NCBI RefSeq assembly: GCF_017545445.1
Contig: NZ_JAFWOM010000118.1
Location: 20,305 to 84,304, forward strand
Source of the DNA: Fibrobacter sp.
GTDB taxonomy: Bacteria > Fibrobacterota > Fibrobacteria > Fibrobacterales > Fibrobacteraceae
Reading direction: 5' to 3'
DNA length: 64,000 nt
The notes beneath the pieces were generated by a model. It was not told the DNA's origin and did no database searches. It saw nothing but the letters and a program-made list of their open reading frames with translations. How positions within the stretch are numbered: position 1 is the first letter of the stretch; each line of letters opens with the position of its first letter. This document shows positions 8,722 to 17,679 of this stretch, piece after piece. The position numbers and the translations under genes were made by a program.

Positions 8722-9354
8722 TTACCAAGCGTCTTTCATTTCAACTTTTAAATCATATAAGGTCTTTAAGAGACGATTCACCATGTAATTATCATATTTA
8801 CCGACTTCAATACCAATAAAATTTATACAGAACATATCTGCATATTCCACGATAAAAGCATCACCGTCAAATCGAAAATCAAAAAAATTTTCAAAAAATA
8901 TTTTCGCATGATTCACTTTTCGAACACTGGGAATCGCACAAATTTCAGAAGAACGCTCTTTTAAATAGCTGTCTAGAATTTTATTAGGGCCTTTCCGCGT
9001 AACGCAATGAGGAACATAGCCATCCAACGGATCTCTTGCACATAAAGTCATTTCGCTATTTAATGAATCCTGCAAATCTTGACGGTACGAATAAAGATTT
9101 ACCCGTTCTACAGTCCCGTCTATAAAACGAATGAATCGTTCTTTTTGTACTTGCTCGTTCTCCCATTCTTCATCGGTCGCTGTTGAATCGAGCCATTTGA
9201 AATTCCGTACGCGATGTAAAGAAGGCAATCCATACGAAGTGCCAAGTTCTACGGAATGCGGAGATTTGACATAATAAAAATCAAATTCATTAAAATGGTA
9301 CAGCAACAATGCTATACTCAAAATAAAGCCGCAAAGAAAAATCTTGTTATGCAC
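8722..9354 (-). CDS. Hypothetical protein with N-terminal membrane anchor
   Basis: A 210-residue protein that I do not recognise. One hydrophobic segment (IFLCGFILSIALLLY, about 5-19) is either a signal anchor or an uncleaved signal; the rest is charged and aromatic-rich (DFDFRFDGDAFIVEYADMF). Composition is AT-rich compared with the enzymes around it. The ATG lies only 17 bases beyond the terminator of the upstream surface-protein gene, so its promoter must sit in or before that hairpin, or expression depends on read-through. No catalytic motif is seen. Confidence 0.55.
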   Translation of the reverse strand: MHNKIFLCGFILSIALLLYHFNEFDFYYVKSPHSVELGTSYGLPSLHRVRNFKWLDSTATDEEWENEQVQKERFIRFIDGTVERVNLYSYRQDLQDSLNSEMTLCARDPLDGYVPHCVTRKGPNKILDSYLKERSSEICAIPSVRKVNHAKIFFENFFDFRFDGDAFIVEYADMFCINFIGIEVGKYDNYMVNRLLKTLYDLKVEMKDAW

Positions 9355-9370
9355 AAAATCAATATAAAAA

Positions 9371-9394
9371 AAGACCCCGCTTGTGCAGGGTCTT
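9371..9394 (-). terminator. Terminator of the serine-rich surface protein gene
   Basis: On the minus strand AAGACCCTGC, loop, GCGGGGTCTT then TTTTTAT. A strong GC stem with a T tract, 23 bases past the stop at 9417. Confidence 0.8.
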
Positions 9395-9416
9395 CCCTAT
9401 AAAGTTAATGCAAAAT

Positions 9417-11735
9417 TTATCGTATATTCACAACTTTCTGCTGCGTACCGATGCGGAGCACAAATGTTCCGCTTCGAACCAAGTTCATCGTAAAGTTTGC
9501 GGCATCGGCTTTACCGCTATACACCACACGGCCTTGCAAATCCAGCAAATTCACTTGAGAACCGACCTTTGCGCCAGAAACCTGAAGTTGACGGCCATTC
9601 ACAACAGCAGAGAACTTCGCTGCGCGAGCAATCATCGGCAAACCATTCGGGTCAAATTTTGTCCACTTTTTATCCTTGCAGATGAAAAGTTTCTTGAGAT
9701 CCGAAACGTAATATGTTACGCCTTCACGCTTTTCGGTGCAGTTTGGCAAATCTTCTTCAGTTTTGACAGATTCAACAACCGATTCGACAGAACTAGAAGA
9801 CTTAGCCTTAGAGCTAGACGAAGCTTCGCTCTTACCGCTCGAAGACTTGGCCTTTGCACTGCTAGAAGCTGGCTTAGCGGCAGAACTCGATTCAGCCTTC
9901 ACGCTACTAGAAGCAGGCTTGGCAGCGGAACTAGACTCGACCTTCGTGCTGCTGGAAGCAGGCTTTGCAGAAGAGCTGGATTCCACCTTCGCACTGCTAG
10001 AAGTGGGTTTGGAAGCAGAACTGGATTCCACAGTCGAGCTGCTGGAGGCAACATCAAGTTCATACGTGACTTTTACATAGACTTGATGGTCCGGCATCAA
10101 GAAGCGCATTCCAAGTTTTCCGGTCGTACGTTCTTTTTGCTCTTCGGGCGTATCGCCATATTCATCATAAAGTGTAAAGCTCTTGTATTTTTTACCTTCA
10201 GGAACAATCGGAGATATTTCCGGCCAATCCCCCTGCTTTGCTTCCGTTACAGCAGAACCATTCAAAACCAGAGTGAATGACTGGTTTTCTTCGCTACCGA
10301 CTTTAGTTATCTTGTAGTATTTAGTTTGCGTGGCAGAAGAAGAACTAGATTCAGTCTTCGAGCTGCTGGAGACAGGCTTTTCGGAAGAGCTGGAAGTCGT
10401 TTCGCTGCTTGAAGCAGGAATCTCACTGGAGCTAGATTTTTCCTTTGCACTGCTAGAGGCAGGTGTTTCGCTAGAACTGGAGGCCACATCAGAACTGCTA
10501 GAAGCCTGCTTTTCAGAGGAACTGGACTGCGTTGCACTGGACGATTCAACAACAACTTCGCTAGAGCTAGACTCTACGACAGAGCTGCTTGAAGAAGCTT
10601 TTTCGCTTGAGCTCGACGCGATACTAGAACTCGATGTTACACTTGAACTCGATGCTACGCTGCTAGAGCTTGGCAAAATGCTCGTATCCGAAATCCACAC
10701 AACCCCGTTGCAGACGGAATCCTGATTTGCCTTGTTGCTGTGAATCAAGGCGCACCTTATATTCGACGAGCAAACCGGCGATTTCGCGTCGCCTTCGATG
10801 GCAATTGCAGTCTGTTCCATGCAAGTACCCGCTGCGGTCCAGATAGCATAAAGCGTCGTATCGGAGCAAAGCGTTCCATCGAGACGATCCAAAGCATAAT
10901 AAGTATTGGAAAGTTTGTTTTCAAACGACCATCCAACAAAATCAAAGCCCTCTTTCGTCGGAGTCGGGAGCTTTGCGATTTCGGAACAAGCAAAAGATTT
11001 TGCCGCATCTTTCGGAAGCTTACCACCGTCCAATTTATACGTTAACTTAAATTTAGAGTCCTTCAAATCCACTATAGGCAAATCAACGCTATCCGCAACA
11101 AATTTCGCCGTGATATCGACATCGAAATAGGGCATTTCAAAGACACAGCTGCCATCACTTGCGCCAGGAGTCGCCCCCGGCCCAGCCGGCGCAGCTTCAG
11201 TTTTTGCGCAAGTCACCGTCGTCGCAGCATCAAGGTATCTGCTGACCTTGATAGATGCCAGCTTATAGCCTTCATCGGCCCTCGGAGTCACCGTCACCTT
11301 GAAAGTAGGCTTGGTGCGATCCCTAATGTCCATTCGGTCGCTAAATGAATACGAAACACTCCCGTGCTCAGTCTTGATGGCGTTAATATAATAGCGCAAG
11401 GATTCGTACGATGCCTTTACATAAACCTCATGGTCTGGCATAAGGAATTGCAATTCTTTCTTTTCTGTCGTTGATACAACTTGATCTTCGGATTTGTCAC
11501 CATATTTGTCATAGAGCGTATAGCCCTTGAACATTTTTCCGTCGGGAACGATTGGGGAAACATACAGCCAATCCCCTTTTTTCGCTTCAGTTACAGTCTC
11601 GTTATTCAGAAGAATGTTGAAAGACTGATGTTCTTCACTACCGACCTTGGTTACCTTGTAGTATGTATCTTGAGCATGAGCCACTGCCGCAAAAGCGAGT
11701 GCCATTCCTAAACCACAACAGATATTTTTTTTCAT
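9417..11735 (-). CDS. Large secreted surface protein with duplicated domain, InlB-like repeat and serine-rich linkers
   Basis: A 772-residue secreted protein. The signal peptide ends AVAHAQ (about 1-22). A beta-rich domain starts YYKVTKVGSEEHQSF (about 24-110) and recurs as YYKITKVGSEENQSF (about 485-560), an internal duplication. Between them are a beta-sandwich region, a Listeria-Bacteroides (InlB B-type) repeat (LTYKLDGGKLP, PTKEGFDFVGWSF, LYAIW) and a long linker of SSSS blocks. A second linker with KPASSS-type repeats follows the second copy, then a short Cys-containing module (CTEKREGVTYYVSDL) and a C-terminal sorting-type domain (NLLDLQGRVVYSGKAD, FVLRIGTQQKVVNIR). Probably exported by the type IX system and used in adhesion. 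The start at 11735 is preferred because AAAGG sits six bases upstream. Confidence 0.8.
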   Translation of the reverse strand: MKKNICCGLGMALAFAAVAHAQDTYYKVTKVGSEEHQSFNILLNNETVTEAKKGDWLYVSPIVPDGKMFKGYTLYDKYGDKSEDQVVSTTEKKELQFLMPDHEVYVKASYESLRYYINAIKTEHGSVSYSFSDRMDIRDRTKPTFKVTVTPRADEGYKLASIKVSRYLDAATTVTCAKTEAAPAGPGATPGASDGSCVFEMPYFDVDITAKFVADSVDLPIVDLKDSKFKLTYKLDGGKLPKDAAKSFACSEIAKLPTPTKEGFDFVGWSFENKLSNTYYALDRLDGTLCSDTTLYAIWTAAGTCMEQTAIAIEGDAKSPVCSSNIRCALIHSNKANQDSVCNGVVWISDTSILPSSSSVASSSSVTSSSSIASSSSEKASSSSSVVESSSSEVVVESSSATQSSSSEKQASSSSDVASSSSETPASSSAKEKSSSSEIPASSSETTSSSSEKPVSSSSKTESSSSSATQTKYYKITKVGSEENQSFTLVLNGSAVTEAKQGDWPEISPIVPEGKKYKSFTLYDEYGDTPEEQKERTTGKLGMRFLMPDHQVYVKVTYELDVASSSSTVESSSASKPTSSSAKVESSSSAKPASSSTKVESSSAAKPASSSVKAESSSAAKPASSSAKAKSSSGKSEASSSSKAKSSSSVESVVESVKTEEDLPNCTEKREGVTYYVSDLKKLFICKDKKWTKFDPNGLPMIARAAKFSAVVNGRQLQVSGAKVGSQVNLLDLQGRVVYSGKADAANFTMNLVRSGTFVLRIGTQQKVVNIR

Positions 11736-11759
11736 ACTCATCCTTTAGAGGCGTTGCAA

Positions 11760-11788
11760 ATTATAATCCGACACAAATATATCCAACA
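11760..11788 (-). promoter_or_regulatory. Candidate promoter of the serine-rich surface protein gene
   Basis: A perfect TATAAT (minus strand, 11765-11760) lies about 25 bases before the start codon. The best -35 at 17-base spacing is TGTTGG (11788-11783), which is weak. Only the -10 is convincing. Confidence 0.4.
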
Positions 11789-12003
11789 TTAAATTTGCGC
11801 CCAAAACCTTTTCGAAAAAGGCCATAGCATCCACATTTTAAATGTAAATCAATTCATTACAAAATGCAAGTCGCACCGGAGTAAATAACCCTAAAATAAG
11901 CAACTTAGAACATTAATTTTTTGATATATTTTTAACGCTCCGTTACATAAGGAACGTCCATTCAAAGTAATGGAACATTTAATGCCGTTTATTTTTTAGG
12001 AAT

Positions 12004-13197
12004 ATGGAAGAACGAAAAAAAGGTATCAAGCCAGTCGAAAACAAGAAAGATCGGGAACGTTGCATTCTAGTAGGCATTGCGACTCCTAAAGTCCGTCCAT
12101 GGCTTGCTGGCGAACAACTCGCCGAACTGGGGCGACTCGCCGAGACCGCAGGGGCGCTTGTCACGCGTAGTTTTTTGCAGCGGGTGCAAAATTTTAGCCC
12201 GGCAACGCTCATTGGCGAAGGCAAGGTGAACGAAGTCAAGCGCGCCCTAGAAGAAGACAACGCGAAGATGGTCGTCTTTGACGATGACCTTTCCGGTTCG
12301 CAGGTGCGCAACCTCGAAGAACGCATGCCCGGAATCAAGGTTCTCGACCGCACAGGGCTTATCCTCGACATTTTCGCAAAGCATGCGGTTACCGCCGAAA
12401 GCCGCCTAATGGTCGAAGTCGCACAGTTGCAGTACATGATGCCGCGCCTCACCGGTGCGTGGACGCACCTTTGCCGCCAGCACAATGGCGGCATCGGCAC
12501 CAAGGGGCCGGGCGAGACGCAGCTCGAAACGGACCGCCGCATGATCCGCAAGCGCATCCAGGAACTCAAGAAAAAGCTGGAGAAAATCGAAGACGCCCGC
12601 GAGCAACAGGCCGACAAGCGAAACGACATTTTCCAAGTCGGCATCGTCGGCTACACGAACGCCGGAAAATCGACACTCACGAATCGCTTGACAGGCGCTG
12701 ACGTTTACGTTGAAGACAAACTCTTTGCAACGCTCGATAGCACCACGCGAAAGCTTTACCTCGACGGCGAGAACATCATCTTGAGCGATACCGTCGGATT
12801 CATCCGCAAGCTCCCCCACAACTTGATTGAAACGTTCAAGAGCACGCTCGGCGTGGCAGCCCACGCGGACTGCATCCTAGAAGTCGTTGACGGATCTGCT
12901 CCCGACTACCGCGACCATCTGGAAGTCACGCACAAGACGCTCGAAAGCATCATCGACAAAGACACGCCGCGCCTCCGCGTGTTCAACAAGGTCGAAGTTG
13001 CCGATTAAGCACGCCGCACGGAACTTTTACAGAACTATCCCGACGCCATCCAGATTAGCGCCAAGGAGAACATCGGCATGGAACGATTACGCGCGGCCTT
13101 CAAGGAACAGCTCGAACGCTGGCACGAGAAACGCACAGCCGCCGAAGAAAAAGAAAAGGAACTCGCCGAAGCACCGTGGCCGGAGGTAGGGGTATGA
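12004..13197 (+). pseudogene. hflX: HflX ribosome-splitting GTPase gene with in-frame TAA stop
   Basis: HflX is a cytosolic GTPase that rescues stalled ribosomes, especially under heat stress. The frame shows the N-terminal HflX domain (PATLIGEGKVNEV, DLSGSQVRNLEE, then TGPGETQLETDRR in the form KGPGETQLETD), a coiled-coil and the G domain: G1 GYTNAGKST, G3 DTVGF, G4 FNKVE. A TAA at 13006-13008 stops translation after NKVEVAD. The same frame then continues for 62 codons (ARRTELLQNYPDAIQISAKE...) to TGA at 13195, supplying the missing G5 motif ISAK and the C-terminal tail. Full length with read-through would be 397, normal for HflX. So either one base change (GAA to TAA would do) has truncated the gene, the stop is read through, or the base is a sequencing error. 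Confidence 0.85.
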
Positions 13198-13395
13198 GGT
13201 GTGAGGTCGGCACGTTGTGCCTCTGGGGTATGGGCAATTGTAATAAGAAGAGCTCAATGCCTTGCAAAGCAAGGCAGCCTCAAAGCGAAGCGACCTCATA
13301 GGAGCTTTAGCTCCGTGCCCATAGCCCACGAGCCCATAGCCCATACCCCATAGTCTAACTCCTAATCCCTAAAACCTAACACCTAATACCTAACA
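13198..13395. repeat. Dispersed repeat block with CTAA-rich tract before pgpA
   Basis: Contains GGGGTATGGGCAATTG and several small palindromes: CCTTGCAAAGCAAGG near 13261, AGGAGCTTTAGCTCC near 13302 and GCCCATAGCCCACGAGCCC. The last 50 bases are the CTAA-rich tract (CCTAATCCCTAAAACCTAAC and similar), which runs to within one base of the pgpA ATG. No coding potential is seen. Confidence 0.7.
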
Positions 13396-14013
13396 ATGAA
13401 TCGAGAAGAACTTAAAGAAAAATATGGCAAGAAGCGCGTTCCGCACGAATGGCGTGGCACGGACAAGCTGACAGCACTCATCGTAACATTTTTCGGTTCG
13501 GGAATGAGCCCGAAAGCACCCGGCACCATGGGAAGCCTTGCCGCAGCAATTGTCGCCTACCCCATGGCAGTTCTAGCAGACCATATATTCAACGGAAAGG
13601 AAAGTCTATCTCTACCTCTGCATATAGGCCAAACGCAAGGTGAACTACCAATTAATTTATTCTTTATTGCAGCCGCCCTATTCGTATTTTTTGCAGCCAT
13701 TCCCTTCGTGAAAAAAGCGATGAAAGATACCGGCACCGAAGATCCCGGCTGGATTGTCATTGACGAAGTGTGCGGGATTTTCATGGCACTCGCATTCTTT
13801 CCGACAAATTTAATAGTCCTTCATCCATGGTTCCTAGCAATTGCATTCGGGCTGTTTCGCTTCTTCGACATCCTGAAACCACTCGGCATTCATCGATTTG
13901 AAAAATTTCCGGGAGCCTGGGGCGTGATGGCGGACGACTTGCTCGGTGGAATCTACGCCGGAATCCTGCTCTGGCTCAGTGCTGTCGGAATCTACGCTTT
14001 TATATTTTCGTGA
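13396..14013 (+). CDS. pgpA: Phosphatidylglycerophosphatase A
   Basis: A 205-residue inner-membrane phosphatase that converts phosphatidylglycerophosphate to phosphatidylglycerol. PgpA motifs are present in order: FFGSGMSPKAPGTMGS (about 31-46), DPGWIVIDEVCG (about 115-126), FRFFDILKPLGI (about 152-163) and GVMADDLLGG near the end. Three to four hydrophobic helices surround them. Its N-terminus is longer than usual, with about 25 polar residues before the first helix. There is no Shine-Dalgarno; the repeat tract abuts the ATG. The 3' end lies beside a 36-bp direct repeat that recurs 1.1 kb downstream. Confidence 0.88.
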   Translation: MNREELKEKYGKKRVPHEWRGTDKLTALIVTFFGSGMSPKAPGTMGSLAAAIVAYPMAVLADHIFNGKESLSLPLHIGQTQGELPINLFFIAAALFVFFAAIPFVKKAMKDTGTEDPGWIVIDEVCGIFMALAFFPTNLIVLHPWFLAIAFGLFRFFDILKPLGIHRFEKFPGAWGVMADDLLGGIYAGILLWLSAVGIYAFIFS

Positions 14014-14016
14014 TAC

Positions 14017-14052
14017 ATAATTAAAACGGATTAAACGTCACGCCAACCTTGA
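14017..14052 (+). repeat. 36-bp direct repeat, copy 1 (left of lipoprotein gene)
   Basis: ATAATTAAAACGGATTAAAC (first 20 bases) continuing GTCACGCCAACCTTGA. It matches 15156-15191 at 35 of 36 positions. It is a relic of the 3' end of the barrel-protein gene (reverse strand, ending GVTFNPF), and it starts four bases past the pgpA stop codon. Confidence 0.85.
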
Positions 14053-14120
14053 CCGATTTTCTTATATCCATTTTTGTATTTTGTGGCTGAGGATCAACAC
14101 TTTATTCGCTGAGTATTGGA

Positions 14121-15098
14121 ATGAAAATAAAATTGTTGTTTTCCGGGCTAGTTTGCATTGCATTCTTGTTTTCGTGCGCAAGCAACAAAGTCAATGCACC
14201 GGACATTGAAAAAAACAACATCATCAGCCAAACTAACGTTACTGACACAACGAATGAGAATTCGACTATTCAAACCGACAGTTCGGCAAGTGCACTCGAA
14301 CTCATAAACAGTTCTCTAAATAATACATTCCTCGAGCAAACAATACACAAACCTTTAACACTATATCGAGCTCTTAATTATAACAAAGATACGACAGTTT
14401 GGGATACGTCAGACTGTAAGATTGGTAAATCGACTTTTTCCTGCAATCATGTTGACCGGTATGACTACTCATATGGTGTATGGGATGGTTTTTATGATGA
14501 TGATGAAATGGTTTGGGATTCCAGTCGCAAAAAAATCATTTACGATACAACTTATATAGATATAAATTTTGGAAAAAATGCGCTAGTCCACTACACTCCT
14601 GTTACTGAAATCCCTAAACTCGATAGAGAAGCCGTTGCAAAAGCACTTTCCAAGCTCTCTGGTGAAGCTTGTGCTCAAATATTTAAATTTAGATCCAATT
14701 ACAATCTTGAGGTTATTGGTCTTCCAGGTTTTTCATGGGAAGATCAAGATGCAATGATGTTTGGGTATGATGCATACATTGATAGGGATGATTCCGGTCA
14801 AAAGAAGTGCTCTGTTCAAGGAGCTCGTGTTGAGTACACCGAGAATTCCCATTATTCTATTGTCTATAGTAGATCTCTTCCCGAACAACTTGACGACAAG
14901 AGACTCCAATTTTTCAATGGCACTCTTAAATCATTCCAAGATACGACTATTTCTTGGAAGTTAGTGTACACAGACCAATACCACCGTGCGGATACTTTGA
15001 ACATAACCACTAAATTTGAATACGATGACTCCGATTCTTTATCTAGTTTTCGCAATAGAGCCTGCTATGATGCCATCGATCCATCTAATTGTAAATAA
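14121..15098 (+). CDS. Hypothetical lipoprotein between direct repeats
   Basis: A 325-residue predicted lipoprotein. The signal peptide MKIKLLFSGLVCIAFLFSCA has lipobox LFSC with the lipidated Cys at about residue 19. The mature part starts with a Thr/Ser/Asn-rich linker and continues in an aromatic, Asp-rich domain (DRYDYSYGVWDGFYDDDE, FRSNYNLEVIGLPGFSWED). I do not recognise the family. Base composition is AT-rich and codon use unlike that of pgpA and the symporter nearby. It is flanked on both sides by the same 36-bp sequence, which suggests arrival as an insertion or by segmental duplication. No ribosome-binding site is obvious. Confidence 0.6.
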   Translation: MKIKLLFSGLVCIAFLFSCASNKVNAPDIEKNNIISQTNVTDTTNENSTIQTDSSASALELINSSLNNTFLEQTIHKPLTLYRALNYNKDTTVWDTSDCKIGKSTFSCNHVDRYDYSYGVWDGFYDDDEMVWDSSRKKIIYDTTYIDINFGKNALVHYTPVTEIPKLDREAVAKALSKLSGEACAQIFKFRSNYNLEVIGLPGFSWEDQDAMMFGYDAYIDRDDSGQKKCSVQGARVEYTENSHYSIVYSRSLPEQLDDKRLQFFNGTLKSFQDTTISWKLVYTDQYHRADTLNITTKFEYDDSDSLSSFRNRACYDAIDPSNCK

Positions 15099-15155
15099 CA
15101 TTTACACACAAGACATACTCAAACCGCTCCGCCACTGATTTAAAAATCTTGTGAT

Positions 15156-15191
15156 ATAATTAAAACGGATTAAACGTCACGCCAGCCTTGA
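15156..15191 (+). repeat. 36-bp direct repeat, copy 2 (3' end of barrel-protein gene)
   Basis: Second copy of the sequence at 14017-14052, with one mismatch (G for A at 15185). Here it overlaps the last ten codons of the intact minus-strand barrel-protein gene. Confidence 0.85.
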
Positions 15192-15897
15192 TAGCAGCCG
15201 AAGACCAATGGGCCAAACCATCTGCAAAGCGTTCGTTATACTTGTGATAGAACTTTGCGTCCCAAAGCAGGTCTAAATAGATTCGTTCATTGACGCGGAA
15301 GCCCACGCCCAAAAGCATACTAAATTCCATGGACGAGTCCAGTTCCTTATCGCGTGCACCATCTAACTCCAGCTTATCAAAAAGCGGTATGGAAATCTGA
15401 GGGCCAAACTCGAACGATACAAAACTAGAGCGAGGCTTCACAGCAAAAAGAATCGGGAACGCAATCCGCCCCTGCGACAAGCCTCCATCAGTAACACGCT
15501 TGTATCCCCCATCACCGTCTTCAATGTATAACGGCTTCGATAAAAATAGCGGTGCGTATTCAAACAGTACGCCAAGCCTTACCGCCAAATGATATTGCAG
15601 CAGAGGCCATTGAACAGACGCTCCCACCTGAAAAAAAGCTCCTTCAAAAAAGACGACCCGTTCCACCTTTTCGTAACGGCTCAGCTGCTTTTCGTTATTT
15701 ATAACTTTAAAGCCCACATTCAACGTCATCCCGACCAAGAAATCGAAAGGGACCGAATTTTTCTGAATCATTTCCGCATTCCTGACGCTATCGCGGTGCG
15801 CCTTCGCTTGCATCCAGCGGTCATAATCACTAACGCTTTCGTCTTGAGCGAAAACAAAAACAGCAAGCAACAGAACAAATCCAAAAACGCGAAACAT
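15160..15897 (-). CDS. Outer-membrane beta-barrel protein
   Basis: A 245-residue secreted protein. The signal peptide (1-17) ends VFAQ. Then comes a charged helix (DYDRWMQAKAHRDSVRNAEM) and a series of alternating-hydrophobic strands (FLVGMTLNVGFKV, AVRLGVLFEYAPLF, SFVSFEFGPQISI, YLDLLWDAKFYHKY), ending in AIKAGVTFNPF. The terminal Phe is the usual outer-membrane barrel signature. It resembles the PorT/OMP_b-brl type of small barrels; the cargo or partner is unknown. Its last codons recur as a fragment 1.1 kb away next to pgpA. Confidence 0.65.
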   Translation of the reverse strand: MFRVFGFVLLLAVFVFAQDESVSDYDRWMQAKAHRDSVRNAEMIQKNSVPFDFLVGMTLNVGFKVINNEKQLSRYEKVERVVFFEGAFFQVGASVQWPLLQYHLAVRLGVLFEYAPLFLSKPLYIEDGDGGYKRVTDGGLSQGRIAFPILFAVKPRSSFVSFEFGPQISIPLFDKLELDGARDKELDSSMEFSMLLGVGFRVNERIYLDLLWDAKFYHKYNERFADGLAHWSSAAIKAGVTFNPF

Positions 15898-16253
15898 TTT
15901 ACAGTCCTAGAAAAAAGCAATTCAACAACGAATCGTCTTTAATCTATACAAAACTTTGTATAAAACACGAAATAATTATAAACATCCCGACAAAAAGCAA
16001 TAAGACCGGATAGGCGGTAAAAGCGATGCAAGAGGAGTCGTGTATGCAAATTCGGTCACTACCAAATGCCGTTAGGCATTTTAAATCCGTGTGGCAAAAA
16101 AAATAAAAGATTATATCTAAGGTTAGAAGAAAGCGAAGAGGAAACGTAGCCGCGAAGAGTTCCGTGTAAGCAGGCCCCGGAACACTTCGACGTTGCCCAG
16201 TGCATCGCGAAGTCCGGGGTGACAAATGAGTACAGTATGAATCCTTGCAATCT
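15898..16253. repeat. Intergenic region with palindromes and a dispersed repeat
   Basis: No gene is seen. AAATGCC-GTTA-GGCATTT (16064-16081) is a short perfect hairpin followed by TTAAA. At about 16170-16225 is a repeat copy with CCCCGGAACACTTCGACG, the CAGTGCATCGC text also seen near 475, and the matching AGTCCGGGGTGACA half. The hairpin could end the symporter transcript or be part of a small RNA; neither can be decided here. Confidence 0.5.
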
Positions 16254-17660
16254 TTATTCAAAAATCTTGTTGTACAAACTCGGAGCGAACTTTTGCAAGT
16301 AACCCAACACGAAAATCACGGAAATGATAATCGGCAGGACCCATTTGAAATAGAGGCGAAGCACCGCGTATTTCGGAAACTTCAAGCCCTTGCCTGCATC
16401 CGCTTCGGCAAAGAAATTATCCTGCCCCCAACCGTAACGGGAATTGCAGAACAGCACGAACACAAGCGAACCGAGCGGCAAAAGCGTATTCGAAACGAGA
16501 AAGTCCTCAAGGTCAAGTACGCAGCTGCCAGGACCAAACGGTTCAAAGCCGGAGAGCACGTTAAAGCCGAGTGCACACGGGAGCGACAGCAACGCAATCG
16601 CAACAAAGTTCCACTTCACCGCCTTCTTGCGTTCCACATTGCGAGCATCCATCCAATAAGCGACAATGTTTTCGAACACGGCCACAAGCGTCGAAAGAGC
16701 CGCAAAAGACATGAAGAGGAAGAACGCGGCACCGCAAATCCGGCCTGCCGGCATCTGCGCAAAAACGTTCGGCAGCGTTGCAAAAATAAGGCCTGGACCA
16801 GCATTCGGTTCAAGTCCAAACGCAAAGCAAGCAGGAATGATGATCAGCCCTGCAATCAAGGCAACGCCTGTGTCGAGCACGCAAATGTGGGCAGCTTCCG
16901 TCAAAAGCGAATGTTTCTTGTCGATATAGCTACCGAAAATGCTCATGGAGCCAATGCCGATGCTCAGCGTAAAGAACGACTGGCCAAGCGCCGCAAACAC
17001 GACTTCGCCGATTCCCGCTTCCTTAAGTTTTGCGAAATCCGGTAACAAATAGAACTTGAGGCCTTCGCCCGCCCCCGGGAGCGTGAGCACGCGAATCATC
17101 AAAATGAACATGATAATCAAGAGCGCAGACATCATCATTTTCGTCACACGTTCCACGCCGCGTTGCAGCCCGAGCGCCACAATAGAAAGCCCCGCAAAAG
17201 TCGCCACCACCATCCAGAACAAAAGAAGCGGACCGTTTCCGAGCATCTTGCCGAACTCCTCCCCGACTTCTGCAGGCGACAAATTCATAAGGTCGCCCAT
17301 TGTCACCATGCGGTAGAAGTAATAGAGCATCCACCCCGTCACCGTCGTGTAGAACATCATGAGGAGGTAATTGCCAGCAATCATCGGGATGCCCGCCACA
17401 TGCCACTTGTACCCCGGCTTTTCGAGAGCATTGAACGAACAACCGACACCACGTCTAGATGCTCGCCCCACAGCAAATTCCATCACGAGAATTGGGAAAC
17501 CAAAAATCAAGAGGAAAAAGAGGTAAATCAGCACAAATGCCGCACCGCCATACTGTCCCGTGATAAACGGGAAACGCCACACGTTGCCAAGCCCGATAGC
17601 GCAGCCAGCCGCAATCAGGATAAAGCCTAAACGGGATTTAAAGTTTTCTCTTTCTGCCAT
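16254..17660 (-). CDS. Sodium-dependent symporter, neurotransmitter:sodium symporter (NSS) family
   Basis: A 468-residue inner-membrane protein with about 12 helices. The NSS signature is at the N-terminus: FILIAAGCAIGLGNVWRFPF, forming the sodium and substrate site in helix 1. Further family features are GGAAFVLIYLFFLLIFGFP (helix 2), the helix 6 region FFTLSIGIGSMSIFGSY and the helix 8 region FFLFMSFAALSTLVAVFEN. It probably imports an amino acid with Na+; the substrate cannot be named. The start has GAGG nine bases upstream. The DUF2279-like gene lies 19 bases upstream on the same strand, so fabF, that gene and this one may form one operon. Confidence 0.88.
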   Translation of the reverse strand: MAERENFKSRLGFILIAAGCAIGLGNVWRFPFITGQYGGAAFVLIYLFFLLIFGFPILVMEFAVGRASRRGVGCSFNALEKPGYKWHVAGIPMIAGNYLLMMFYTTVTGWMLYYFYRMVTMGDLMNLSPAEVGEEFGKMLGNGPLLLFWMVVATFAGLSIVALGLQRGVERVTKMMMSALLIIMFILMIRVLTLPGAGEGLKFYLLPDFAKLKEAGIGEVVFAALGQSFFTLSIGIGSMSIFGSYIDKKHSLLTEAAHICVLDTGVALIAGLIIIPACFAFGLEPNAGPGLIFATLPNVFAQMPAGRICGAAFFLFMSFAALSTLVAVFENIVAYWMDARNVERKKAVKWNFVAIALLSLPCALGFNVLSGFEPFGPGSCVLDLEDFLVSNTLLPLGSLVFVLFCNSRYGWGQDNFFAEADAGKGLKFPKYAVLRLYFKWVLPIIISVIFVLGYLQKFAPSLYNKIFE

Positions 17661-17679
17661 AACTTACCTCAAGTTCAAA

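Noticed and set aside
14017..15191. Classical transposon with target-site duplication
   Set aside because: Direct repeats of 36 bases are far longer than normal target duplications, and no transposase or terminal inverted repeats are present.
16254..17660. Assigning a specific amino acid to the NSS symporter
   Set aside because: Substrate-site residues cannot be resolved by eye; only the family is supported.
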